A stretch of DNA of 64,000 nt from Bufo bufo (lineage: Eukaryota; Chordata; Amphibia; Anura; Bufonidae), in the NCBI RefSeq assembly GCF_905171765.1, contig NC_053391.1, positions 146,938,917-147,002,916 of the forward strand, written 5' to 3'. Both the position numbers and the translations under genes were made by a program. This document shows, in pieces, positions 54,936 to 64,000 of this stretch. Below the pieces are notes generated by a model. It did no database searches. It was not told the DNA's origin and saw nothing but the letters and a program-made list of their open reading frames with translations. Each line of letters opens with the position of its first letter. The stretch's first letter is position 1.

Positions 54936-54959
54936 GGACGTTTAGTGTGTTCATGATAG

Positions 54960-55150
54960 AATAGGATTTTGCTGGCAAATTGCTATAATTATACTGGGAT
55001 GTATGTGGTAAATTACTGGGATTATGCTCAGATGTTGATAGCAAATTCCAGGGATTATTACAGGATATTGCCGTATTTTTACCAGGATGTTGCTGGTAAA
55101 TTGCTGGGAATTAGGTGAGATGCTGCTGGCAAATTGTTGGGATTATGCCT
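54960..55150 (+). repeat. Degenerate tandem repeat
   Basis: Four to five weak units of 'gctggcaaattgctgggatt' type plus 'atgt', with drift. Confidence 0.5.
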
Positions 55151-55688
55151 TTCTACTGCTATGTGATATTATAGTGAACACCGTGAAACCCAGCAACCAT
55201 CAAAAAACACAGAGACAGGACTGACTTTCACAGAATTCAGTCAGTTAAATGAATTCCCTGGTTAATTTCTTTTCTAATTTATGGATAGATTCATGAAATT
55301 GACATGCTACCTGTGGAGCTTTACAAATATGTACAGTACATCAATTGTAATACTACATATGTCATTTACATGATTCTGTGTTCTCTTTGCAATAAAAATA
55401 TATAGGTTGCACGTCACGAAAACAAAAAATCCATATTTTAGAACATCCTAATGATATCTCTAATCCAAAAACAAATACTGTAGGAATATATCAAGTGTAT
55501 CCAAACATTTTTTACAGGCACATAAAGCCTCACTAATGGGGCTGAAAGTGATTGGTATGGAAATAATAAAAAAAAACGTTTAGGGGAGGCAATGTCAAAG
55601 ACCTATTGCATAACAGGGAGGCATATTGGATATTCCAATGCAATACAATAGCTCCAAACAGTTTAAAAATGAAGCGTGAGATAATGTA
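55151..55688. other. No gene recognised
   Basis: AT-rich sequence up to the Tc1 end. Nothing supported. Confidence 0.4.
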
Positions 55689-55908
55689 CAGTGGATATAA
55701 AAAGTCTACACGCCCCTGTTAAAATGTCAGGTTTCTGTGATGTAAAAAAAATGAGACAAAGATAAATCATTTCAGAACTTTTTCCACCTTTAATGTGACC
55801 TGTAAACTGTACAACTCAATTGAAAAACAAACTGAAATCTTTTAGGTAGAGGGAAGAAAAAATATTAAAATAAAATAATATGGTTGCATAAGTGTGCACA
55901 CCCTTAAA

Positions 55909-57153
55909 CTAATACTTTGTTGAAGCACCTTTTGATTTTATTACAGCACTCATTCTTTTTGGGTATCAGTCTATCAGCATGGCACATTTTGACTCTTCTT
56001 TGCAAAAACACTTCAAATCTGTCAGATTGCGAGGGCATCTCCTGTGCACAGCCCTCTTCAGATCACCCCACAGATTTTCAATCGGATTCAGGTCTGGCCT
56101 CTGGCTGGGCCATTCCAAAACTTTATTCTTCTTCTGGTGAAGCCATTCCTTTGCTGATTTGGATATATGCTTTGGGTCGTTGTCATGCTGAAAGATGAAG
56201 TGCCTCTTAATGTGGCTTTCTAGCAGAAGCCTGAAGGTTTTGTGCCAATATTGACTGGTATTTGGAACTGTTCATAATTCCCTCTAGCTTAACTAAGGCC
56301 CCAGTTCCAGCTGAAGAAAAACAGCCCCAAAGCATGATGCTGCCATCACCATGCTTCACTGTGGGTATGGTGTTCTTTTGGTGATGTGCAGTGTTGTTTT
56401 TGCGCCAAACATATCTTTTGGAAATATGGCCAAAAAGTTCAACCTTGGTTTCATCAGACCATAACACCTTTTCCCACATGCTTATGGGAGACTTCAGATG
56501 TGTTTTTGCAAAATGTAGCCTGGCTTGGATGTTTTTCTTCGTAAGAAAAGGCTTTCGTCTTGCCACTCTACCCCATAGGCCAGACATATGAAGAAAATGG
56601 GAGATAGTTGTCACATGTACCACACAGCCAGTACTTGCCAGATATTCCTGCAGCTCCTTTAATGTTGCTGTAGGCCTCTTGGTAGCCTCCCAGACCAGTT
56701 TTCTTCTCGTCTTTTCATCAATTTTGGAGGGACGTCCCAGTTCTTGGTAATGTTCTTGGTAATGTTGTACAAACTACAGATTGGCGTGGTATTAAAAAGC
56801 AGGAAGTGCTCAACCCCATATGCAGTGGTGCATCTATACAGGGGGGGCAGATCCTGCACTTGTGGTCCGCTGCTAATGGCATTTCCCAGCAAAAATGCAT
56901 ACAATGGAGGATGCCTGCAGCTGACCACCAAGGTTTCTCAAGTAGCTCGGGAACTAACGCTAAACCTACCTGGGCCGAATGGGCAATACCAGGAGCCAGT
57001 GGGCGAATTACAGGAGCTGTTGCGCCAATGCACCATATTTTCTTAACTTGATGATGACTGTCTTCACTGTGTTCCATGGTATATCTAATGCCTTGGAAAT
57101 TCTTTTGTACTCTTCTCCTGACTGATACCTTTTGGAAGCTCTCTGTGGACCAT
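55909..57153 (-). pseudogene. Tc1 DD34E transposase, element B
   Basis: The start corresponds to CATGG at 57151, homologous to the ATG of element A. The catalytic part 56207-56623 is open on the minus strand ([28 protein letters not shown]) and ends at a stop. The second Asp block (HDNDPKH) and PIENLWGDL fall in other frames toward 55950. Several frameshifts and the insert at about 56755-57040 make it inactive. Confidence 0.85.
56755..57040. repeat. Unclassified insert in Tc1 element B
   Basis: This stretch has no counterpart in element A at 13910-13950. 'cttggtaatgtt' is repeated at the left junction. The insert contains 'gggggggcagatcctgcact' and ends 'ggagctgttgcgccaat'. It may be a short SINE-like element; I do not recognise it. 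Confidence 0.5.
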
Positions 57154-57792
57154 GGCTTTTGCTGTGGGATGCGACTAAGAACATTTCAGGAAAGACCAAC
57201 TAGAGCAGCTGAACTTTATTTGGGGTTAATCAGAGGCACTTTACATGATGGCAGGTGTATGCTGACTCCTATTTAACATGATTTTGAATGTGATTGCTTA
57301 ATTCTGAACACAGCTACATCCCCAGTTATAAGAGGGTGTGCACACTTATGCAACCACATTATTTTAGTTTTTTTTGTTTTCTTCCCTCCACCTAAAAGAT
57401 TTCAGTTTGTTTTTCAATTGAGTTGTACAGTTTATATGTCACATTAAAGGTGGAAAAAGTTCTGAAATGATTTATCTTTGTCTCATTTTTTTACATCACA
57501 GAAACCTGACATTTTTAATTTCAATCATTTTTATTGAATATTTTCAACACAAGCGATGATTAAACACCATCAGATACAGAAGGTAGTTGGTCGTACATAT
57601 AAGTATACATAGATGGCGATGCATTACAATCGGCAATAGGTAATTTAATACAAGTAAACAAGTATTAAGTATATAGGGAGCAGAAAAATAATAATAGAAA
57701 ATTAACAACAACAAAAACAAAAGAAAAGCAACAGAAAATAATCATTGCCTTTATATGAAATAACATTATAGTCATACAGAGTTTAGACAACA

Positions 57793-60700
57793 TCATAGCG
57801 ACATGTCATAGGGTTGGCCTAGGGCCCTGGGCAGGAACTGCGTCCACGACCCCCATTGGTACAAGAACCTATCCACTCTATGTTCCTTATAAGCCATAGC
57901 TTTCTCATATGCACAATTGTTATGAACTCTAGCTACTATTTCAGCCTCAGATGGGATAGAAGCTGATTTCCAGTATTTAGTTAGCGTTAATTTAGTGACT
58001 AGCAATAAATGCGCTACTGGGATTCTGCACTTAGATGGGACTTCTCGTATACCCCTGAAAAACAAAGCCGTGAACACGCTTTTATTGACCGTGATACCAC
58101 AGAACTTAGAAGCCATCTTGAATATATCAGACCAGATTTTTAATATCAAGGGGCATTCCCAGAGAATATGCAGTAATGTACCAGAGTGACCACAACCACG
58201 CCAACAGAGATGAGACGTGCCAGGGTACATTTTGCTCAGTCTGTCAGGGGTATAGTACCATCTCAAACATGACTTAACGGCCGCCTCATACAAGGATGTG
58301 CTCCGAAATGTCTTAGAGATGAATTTGAATGTTGCTATCCAATCTAACTCAGGGATAGTTACTTTTAGTTCCTTATCCCATGCTTGAAGTGGTGCAGATT
58401 TAGAAAAGGTGGATTTCAAGCCAAGAGCTTGATACAGAGATCCAATCCCTTCTTTGCGGTCATTACTAGTAGGCCGGGCCCATATCTCAAATATCCCCCT
58501 ATGCGCAATCACTTGGTAAGGTGGTTTTGATTGTAGGAGGTGTCTAACCTGTAAAAATTTAAAGAAGTCTCCCCTGGGAATCTCAAATTCCTCTTGTAGC
58601 TCGCTAAAGGATTTTAAAGAGCCATTATTATATAGTTGACTAAGCGTGTTGATACCTAAGGGGCCCCATGATGATAGATCTAACTCAGGAATATGTAATT
58701 CCACTAATTGCAAAGGTGCCGTTTCTAACAGTGAGAGAGGAGTCGGATTACAGTTTTTAGGAAATAGACACCAGTGATGTAGTGAAGTTTTCATTACAAG
58801 AGGTAAAGGCAGAACCTTAGATTTGGAGACACTTAAGCTGTCAATCAAAAGAGCTTTGAGATGGCCACTTGGGGTTGATGCAGATTCTATTTGTACCCAT
58901 GGAGTATGCACGTCTAATGTCCACCATTTCTTCAGCACCTGGATTTGGGTGGCCAGGAAGTAATCCTTAAGATCTGGAAGATTAACACCTCCATTAATTT
59001 TACTTTTTGTGAGAGTACTTGTAGCAATTCGAGGCCTACTTCCAGACCACACAAAGTCGCTGAGCAGGCCTTGCGCCTTCTTGAAAAAGAAGTTGGGGAC
59101 TTTAATAGGAACCATTCTGAAGATAAACAGAAGCTTTGGCAGGATAAACATTTGGAAGGTCGCAATGCGTCCAACCCAAGATATTTCATACTTGCTATAT
59201 GAGGCGAAGTCACTCTTAATCATCTCCAGCAGGGGGAGATAGTTAACCTTGAACAGATTTGGAAGGGACGGAGGTAAATTTATACCTAGGTATTTAATGC
59301 TATCCTCTCTCCAATCAAACGGGAAGGTGGTCTTTAGGGATTCTACCAGGTTGTTTACCATATTTAAAGGGAGAATTTGGGACTTGGATTCATTGACCTT
59401 ATGGTACGATAACCGACCATATTCTTTAATAATAGAAAGTGCCACCGGAAGGGCAATTTGAGGTGATGAGAGTGTCAAGAGCACATCATCTGCATACATA
59501 GAGATGCAGTGTTTGCACCTCCCAATCTGTATCCCAGGGATATCTGGGTTGAGTATAATGGCCTGAGCCAGAGGTTCCATCGCTAAGATGAATATCAGGG
59601 GAGAAAGATGACACCCCTGACGTGTTCCATTAGTTAAGGGAAATGACCCAGATAGTGCCCCATTAATAAATACTTTAGCCGAGGGATTAGAGTAAAGGGC
59701 TCGCACTGCCTCTATAAACGCCTCCCCCAGCCCCATTACTTTTAACACAGAGAAGGCGAATGACCTGTTCAGTCGGTCAAACGCCTTCTCTGCGTCTAGG
59801 GCCACCAGTAGCGCACTAGTCCCTTTACGATTAATAGTATCTAGGATGTTTAGAATCCTGCGGGAATTATCAGTGATTTGCCTACCTTTGACAAATCCTG
59901 ACTGGTCAGTAGATGTTAGGAGTGGTATAATGTCTGCTATTCTAGTGGCTAAGATCTTAGCATAAGTTTTCAAGTCTGTGTTTAACAGAGAGATAGGTCT
60001 AAAATTTTGGGGTCTGTCTGGCGTTTTGCCTGGTTTTGGCAGAGCTACTATGGTAGCAGATAGCATCTCGGCTGGAAGTGAACCCTCTGTGAATGCTTTA
60101 TTAAAGACCGGCAAGAGATGGGGAATAAGTTGGTCTTGAAAGGTCTTATAGTAAATATTGGTTAGACCATCCGGGCCAGGGGATTTATGAGGATGAAGTG
60201 AGGATATGGCTTTAGCTATCTCAGAGGTACTAATAGGGCTAGACAATTTATTCCTTTGATGGATGTTTAGGGCTGGGAGGTTTAATTTCTCTAGATAAGA
60301 GCTGATCTCAAGGGGCGATATGGATTCTATCTCAGGGGAGTCTTTTAGATTATATAGGGCCGAATAATATTCTACGAATTGATCTGCTATAGCTCTCGGG
60401 TCATAGATCTTATGCCCTTTAGTCGGGTGAACAAGGTGAGGGATTCTAGCTTTGTCGGCTCTCATTTTTAAGCGACGGGCCAATAGTTTCCCTGCTTTGT
60501 TATCCTGTGAGTAGTAGCGGGCTTTAGAGGCCCTCAGGTTTTTTTCATATGTAAAAAGAAGACACTCCCTAAGTTGCGTTCTCAGGGCATGTATTTGGGC
60601 CACCCTTTCTGCAGATAGGGAGGATTTATTTAGGGATTCTAGGGATGTAAGTTGGGATAGTATGGCATTTAGTTTCTGTTCTCTTAATTTTTTCGCCTGG

Positions 60701-61587
60701 TGTCCCAGCTTGATAAAGATACCTCGGATGTAGGCCTTATGCGCGTTCCATAGGCTACATGGATTAGAGACTGAGCCCACATTCAGCTCAAAATAGTTAG
60801 TTAGTGCCCTATTGATTTCTGCCTTATATTCTGGGTTAGAGATTATGTAAGGGCTACATCTCCAGAGAGTTTCTCGTACATTATATGTTTCCTGAATGGA
60901 TAGGGAGATAGCAGCATGATCTGACCATTTTATCACCTCCACCGTGGTCTGAGTGGCCAATTGTAGGAGTGATCTGCTGATCAAGAAAAGGTCTATGCGG
61001 GAGTAAGAATTGTGCACAGGTGAGAAAAAGGAGTAATCCCTTTCAGATGCATGCTGAATTCTCCAAATGTCGTACAACTCCTCACGTCTCATAAGAGGAC
61101 TCAGAGTGGGATAAGAACTTCTGTTTTTGGCCGAGGAGTCTATCTCAGCGTCGGGTACTAAATTAAAGTCTCCACAAATCACTAAATGACCTTGTCGTAG
61201 TTTCTCCGTTTTTGCTAACACTTTATTAAGGAAGTGTAACTGATGCCTATTTGGAGCATAAACGGCCACTATAGTGTACACTATATTGTTCAAAGTGCAT
61301 GTTAGGATAATGAATCTACCGTTTTGGTCTATGAACGTACTGCTTATTGAAAAGGCAACAGAGTGCCTAAAAGCCAGAATGACACCTCTTTGTTTTTTGC
61401 GGTAATGAGACTGTACGACATATGGGAATAGATGGTGTTTAATCCTATGCGCATCTTTGCTTAGCATATGGGACTCCTGAACACATAAAATATCTGCATT
61501 GAGGCCAAGTGCTTCTGACCACATAAAGGACCTTTTCTGGGGGCTATTTAGCCCTTTAGCATTCAGAGAGACTAATTTAAGAACCAT
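57793..61587 (-). CDS. L1 ORF2p: endonuclease, reverse transcriptase, CCHC
   Basis: The first ATG in frame (61585-61587, CCATGG context) gives 1264 residues with no interruption. Eight further codons are open upstream but start with TTG. The APE-type endonuclease occupies residues 1-235: LNAKGLN, QES (Glu 38), CGDFN (Asp 140, Asn 142), SRID (Asp 199) and SDH (Asp 223, His 224). The reverse transcriptase spans about 450-760: SPGPDG, FRPISLLNTD, LDAEKAFDR (Asp 598), GTRQGCHLSP and YADD (698-701). The C-terminal C-x3-C-x7-H-x4-C motif is at 1128-1145 (CWRGC to WEC). All key residues are present, so it could be active by sequence. Its role is target-primed reverse transcription of L1 RNA. Confidence 0.95.
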   Translation of the reverse strand: MVLKLVSLNAKGLNSPQKRSFMWSEALGLNADILCVQESHMLSKDAHRIKHHLFPYVVQSHYRKKQRGVILAFRHSVAFSISSTFIDQNGRFIILTCTLNNIVYTIVAVYAPNRHQLHFLNKVLAKTEKLRQGHLVICGDFNLVPDAEIDSSAKNRSSYPTLSPLMRREELYDIWRIQHASERDYSFFSPVHNSYSRIDLFLISRSLLQLATQTTVEVIKWSDHAAISLSIQETYNVRETLWRCSPYIISNPEYKAEINRALTNYFELNVGSVSNPCSLWNAHKAYIRGIFIKLGHQAKKLREQKLNAILSQLTSLESLNKSSLSAERVAQIHALRTQLRECLLFTYEKNLRASKARYYSQDNKAGKLLARRLKMRADKARIPHLVHPTKGHKIYDPRAIADQFVEYYSALYNLKDSPEIESISPLEISSYLEKLNLPALNIHQRNKLSSPISTSEIAKAISSLHPHKSPGPDGLTNIYYKTFQDQLIPHLLPVFNKAFTEGSLPAEMLSATIVALPKPGKTPDRPQNFRPISLLNTDLKTYAKILATRIADIIPLLTSTDQSGFVKGRQITDNSRRILNILDTINRKGTSALLVALDAEKAFDRLNRSFAFSVLKVMGLGEAFIEAVRALYSNPSAKVFINGALSGSFPLTNGTRQGCHLSPLIFILAMEPLAQAIILNPDIPGIQIGRCKHCISMYADDVLLTLSSPQIALPVALSIIKEYGRLSYHKVNESKSQILPLNMVNNLVESLKTTFPFDWREDSIKYLGINLPPSLPNLFKVNYLPLLEMIKSDFASYSKYEISWVGRIATFQMFILPKLLFIFRMVPIKVPNFFFKKAQGLLSDFVWSGSRPRIATSTLTKSKINGGVNLPDLKDYFLATQIQVLKKWWTLDVHTPWVQIESASTPSGHLKALLIDSLSVSKSKVLPLPLVMKTSLHHWCLFPKNCNPTPLSLLETAPLQLVELHIPELDLSSWGPLGINTLSQLYNNGSLKSFSELQEEFEIPRGDFFKFLQVRHLLQSKPPYQVIAHRGIFEIWARPTSNDRKEGIGSLYQALGLKSTFSKSAPLQAWDKELKVTIPELDWIATFKFISKTFRSTSLYEAAVKSCLRWYYTPDRLSKMYPGTSHLCWRGCGHSGTLLHILWECPLILKIWSDIFKMASKFCGITVNKSVFTALFFRGIREVPSKCRIPVAHLLLVTKLTLTKYWKSASIPSEAEIVARVHNNCAYEKAMAYKEHRVDRFLYQWGSWTQFLPRALGQPYDMSL

Positions 61588-62007
61588 GGGAAATAAGGAC
61601 ACACGCTGCAATCATTTTGGGAACAATAGGAGGCCCCTCCTCATAACCCCCTCCACCCCATCTAACAACATTGTCTGATATATGACTATGACTGTATAGG
61701 CAAATGACAAACAATAAAAAACAAATACATAATGATAAAGGAGAAAGAAGAAAACAGACATCATTCAAACAGGAGTGAATAGTCACCCACAGAGGTGTAA
61801 ATCCGGTTTTAGGACTTAAAGGGGAACTAGTCCTGTTTGATGCCAAGCACTAGAGTGCACTCCTGTGCACAAATGAATAAGACATTATTAATGCTTGGTG
61901 CCCCTCTTAGCACCAACAGTGCGCCATTCTGCATTTAAGTGGTGCGGATGCGACGATGGGAGGTCATCATCTGGAGGTAAAGGAAAGTTCCATGAGCTCA
62001 GCAGGCG
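61588..62007 (-). other. L1 spacer between ORF1 and ORF2
   Basis: The ORF1 C-terminal sense continues briefly (to about 61900) in a shifted frame. The rest is noncoding. Confidence 0.5.
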
Positions 62008-62759
62008 TCAACCCTCCTCCACAGATGCGATGCTGTGTTGCTTGCCATTATGGGTGAGCAGGAGCTTCACAGGGAACCCCCATTTATAGGCGATACTATG
62101 CTCTCTGAAAACGGTGGTAATAGGAGCCAGCAGACGCCTTTGCCGTAATGTGGCTGCCGATAAATCAGCATATAAGTTCACTGGCTGGAAAGGCGCGGGC
62201 ATCTCAGACAGCTGGCGGGCCGCCATTAGTACAGCCTCCTTCGTGCGGAAAAAATGTATGCGGGCCAGAGTGTCTCTGGGAGTGTTCTCCGGTAGGTGCT
62301 GGGGTCTAGGGATCCGGTGTGCTCTATCAGGTCCTGATCTGCAAATGAGGGCAGTAGCTTTTTCATTAGGGATTTTAGATAGTCCATCAGCTCCGAGGGA
62401 CTAATGTCCTCTGGTATGCCCCGAAATTTAATGTTATTACGCCTAGAGTGATCCTCTAGGTCGTTTAACTTAGCTTGGATGCGGTCAATGTCCGCTTGCA
62501 TGACCTCCTGGTTATATATCAGCTGGTTGTGCGAGGTCGCAAACTCTCCCATCTTGACCTCTACATGCGCAACTCTCGATTCCAAGCCCGCGACAGACGA
62601 TTTTAGCGGGGTAAGCAGGGAAGAGAAATCTGAATGAAGGGCTGCACTGAATGCAATCAACATCTCCTTCAGGAGGTTGCCCGACGCAGGCTGGTCAGAG
62701 GTGGGTAGCCTATGTAGGATGTCTGTGACGGATTGGGCTCCTAGGCCCTCAGCGCTCAC
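62008..62759 (-). pseudogene. L1 ORF1p, frameshifted
   Basis: The first frame (62226-62759) has a coiled-coil-like stretch (SRVAHVEVKMGEFA to IDRIQAKLNDLE) and the RRM entry LEDHSRRNNIKFRGIPE, typical of L1 ORF1p. Near 62335 homology moves to another frame, which gives the C-terminal domain (PVNLYADLSAATLRQRR, ITTVFREHSI, KWGFPVKLLL) to 62008. No ATG opens the first frame: the codon at 62757-62759 is GTG and a stop lies just upstream. The protein is an RNA-binding chaperone in intact L1s. Here it is broken. Confidence 0.8.
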
Positions 62760-62831
62760 CTCACCTCACCTTCTGCAGCCCGTTGGAGTTTAGGCCTCAA
62801 CTGCTCCCGGTTTCCCGCGCTTGGGCTACAA

Positions 62832-64000
62832 CAGCAGAAGACCCCACCGGGTACCACTCATCTCCTGTCACGACTGTGACTGATCCAGGCAGGTCTGGGA
62901 GGAGAAGGTCGCAGCGACTTGCTACTCGCGATAGCTTGTGAGTTTGCTCCGTGGTTCAGGGTATGTCATATGGGTTTTGCCTTCTGAACCTTTTTGTCCT
63001 GACTGGGAGTTTGTAGGCATCCTTCTCAGGTGAGTCCTGTCTGCCACTCCCAGCTACTATATTAGTTTCAGTTTCACTTGCAGTCATTGCCAGATATAGT
63101 CCTTACTTCCAGTGCTACTCTGACCTTGGAAGGAGATCGTTTGATGGTGTTGCTGTGGAGCTCTTGTCCGGCGTGGACTGTCGTGTTTGGGATCGCCTTC
63201 TCTGCTCGTGACTGGATAAGTCTATCTCTGCTGTTGTTTGTTTGTTGCTGTCTTCCCCTGTTGTTTTCCTAGACGTGAGTGATGGTGACTAGCGCTCCCA
63301 TCGGCCTTTCCCCAGTCCAGTCTTGTTAGGGCGACTGAGGGTTTAGGCATCCAACTCGCCGCACGGGTTCACACCCCGTCCAGGGTATCAGGGCAGACAG
63401 GTGCCAACTTAGGGTTAGTCAGGGGTGGCCATTCTATTTCCCATCCATAGATAAGGGTCCCCCTTCCCCTCCGTCTGGTGCGACACGACTGCTGCTGGGC
63501 TAGCGGTCGTGACATCTCCACTACAAATAGGAAAAAGAGGCTACAATTTGCACGAGCTCACCAAAATTGGACTATTGAAGACTGGAAAAATGTTGCCTGG
63601 TCTGATGAGTCTCGAATTCTGTTGAGACATTCAAATGGTAGAGTCTGAATTTGGCGTAAACAGAATGAGAACATGTATCCATCATGCCTTGTTACCACTG
63701 TGCAGGCTGGTGGTGGTGGTGTAATGGTGTGGGGGATGTTTTCAGGGCACACTTTAGGCCCCTTAGTGCCAATTGGGCATCGTTTAAATGCCACGGGCTA
63801 CCTGAGCATTGTTTCTGACCATGTCCATCCCTTCATGACCACCATGTACCCATCCTCTGATGGCTACTTCCAGCAGGATAATGCACCATGTCACAAAGCT
63901 CGAATCATTTCAAATTGGTTTCTTGAACATGACAATGAGTTCACTGTACTAAAATGGCCCCCACAGTCACCAGATCTCAACCCAATAGAGCATCTTTGGG
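62832..64000 (+). pseudogene. DD36E Tc1/mariner transposase, partial and broken
   Basis: Before the LTR the frame reads SRRPHRVPLIS and continues after it as TTNRKKRLQFARAHQNWT. The catalytic blocks are VAWSDESRI, FQQDNAPCHKA and SPDLNPIEHLW, with 36 residues between the second Asp and the Glu. DD36E is the spacing of the group called Incomer; that name is an inference. A TGA near 63646 (GRV*IWRK) breaks the frame, besides the LTR insertion. The 3' end is beyond the window. Confidence 0.85.
62866..63514 (+). mobile_element. Solo LTR, 649 bp
   Basis: Starts TGTCACGACTGTGAC and ends GCGGTCGTGACA. TCTCC is duplicated at 62861-62865 and 63515-63519. TG...CA ends, a 5-bp duplication and the absence of an interior mark a solo LTR. 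The transposase frame continues across it. Confidence 0.85.

Larger units (their letters stand above)
55689..57516 (-). mobile_element. Tc1-like DD34E element B, minus strand, one end lost
   Basis: CAGTGGATATAAAAAGTC follows TA at 55687-55688. The family is that of 10369-15021. At the other side homology stops at about 57516 in 'cctgacattttta', about 35 bp before the expected end, where the L1 begins. A 290-bp insert interrupts the gene. Confidence 0.8.
57517..62815 (-). mobile_element. L1-clade LINE, minus strand, near full length
   Basis: The order on the minus strand is a short 5' region (to about 62815), ORF1 (broken), a spacer of about 400 bp, ORF2 (open) and a 270-bp 3' UTR with AATAAA-like sequence. 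The 3' end abuts Tc1 element B and the 5' end abuts a DD36E Tc1. No long poly(A) or target duplication is visible. Confidence 0.85.
62819..64000 (+). mobile_element. DD36E Tc1/mariner fragment, runs off the window
   Basis: The sequence 'tgggctacaacagcagaaga' (62822) and the transposase after 63520 are one element split by a solo LTR (62866-63514). The upstream end is cut by the L1. Confidence 0.75.

Noticed and set aside
63385..63410. tRNA-like B-box (GGTTCACACCC) in the solo LTR
   Set aside because: No A-box or cloverleaf can be formed around it.

Overview
This window reads as vertebrate nuclear DNA, most likely from a frog (anuran amphibian). That rests on the mix of transposon families and is an inference. 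I see no host protein-coding exon. The recognisable content is transposable elements, many nested in one another, plus minisatellites and foldback MITEs. The rest is AT-rich DNA without a visible gene. Bacterial-style open frames here are mostly chance or decayed transposon frames, and several begin at GTG or TTG.

Layout. 1-3.3 kb: a dispersed repeat, a 100-bp hAT MITE and a Tc1/mariner copy with DD37E spacing. 3.3-15.3 kb: an L2/CR1-like LINE split by an LTR retrotransposon (4484-9930) and by a Tc1 (10369-15021), which itself holds a Penelope-like element (PLE, 10640-13645). 15.6-28.5 kb: a minus-strand PLE split by a Tc1 deletion derivative (16411-17349) and an 8.6-kb hAT (18506-27122); the hAT carries a minisatellite that holds a solo LTR. 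28.8-34.7 kb: a second copy of the Tc1 deletion derivative, a nearly full Tc1, a Ty3/gypsy protease fragment and a 5'-truncated Tc1. 34.7-41.4 kb: low-repeat DNA with two Harbinger-like MITEs and one PLE-like foldback. 41.4-46.6 kb: MITEs abutting end to end, one holding a second DD37E copy. 48-49.8 kb: a 29-bp minisatellite. 50-53.6 kb: a foldback MITE and a second non-autonomous LTR element. 55.7-64 kb: a minus-strand Tc1, a minus-strand L1 with an uninterrupted ORF2, and a DD36E Tc1 that carries a solo LTR and runs off the end.

The most notable item is the LTR element at 4484-9930. It has paired LTRs, a primer-binding-site-like sequence, a polypurine tract and a target duplication, but no recognisable reverse transcriptase or integrase. 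It instead encodes a 276-residue protein, started by a strong Kozak ATG, with what looks like a Y-box-type cold-shock domain. Second is the PLE at 10640-13645. It carries a hammerhead ribozyme that folds completely on paper, a TATA box, a candidate intron and inverted terminal copies whose identity ends inside the ribozyme core. Third is a second non-autonomous LTR element (50927-53593) with a Pro/Gln-rich repeat protein.

Most transposase genes are broken by nonsense codons, frameshifts or lost catalytic residues. Only the L1 ORF2 and the cold-shock ORF are fully open. The nesting gives a relative order of insertions. All family names rest on motifs and termini read by eye; no database search was run.
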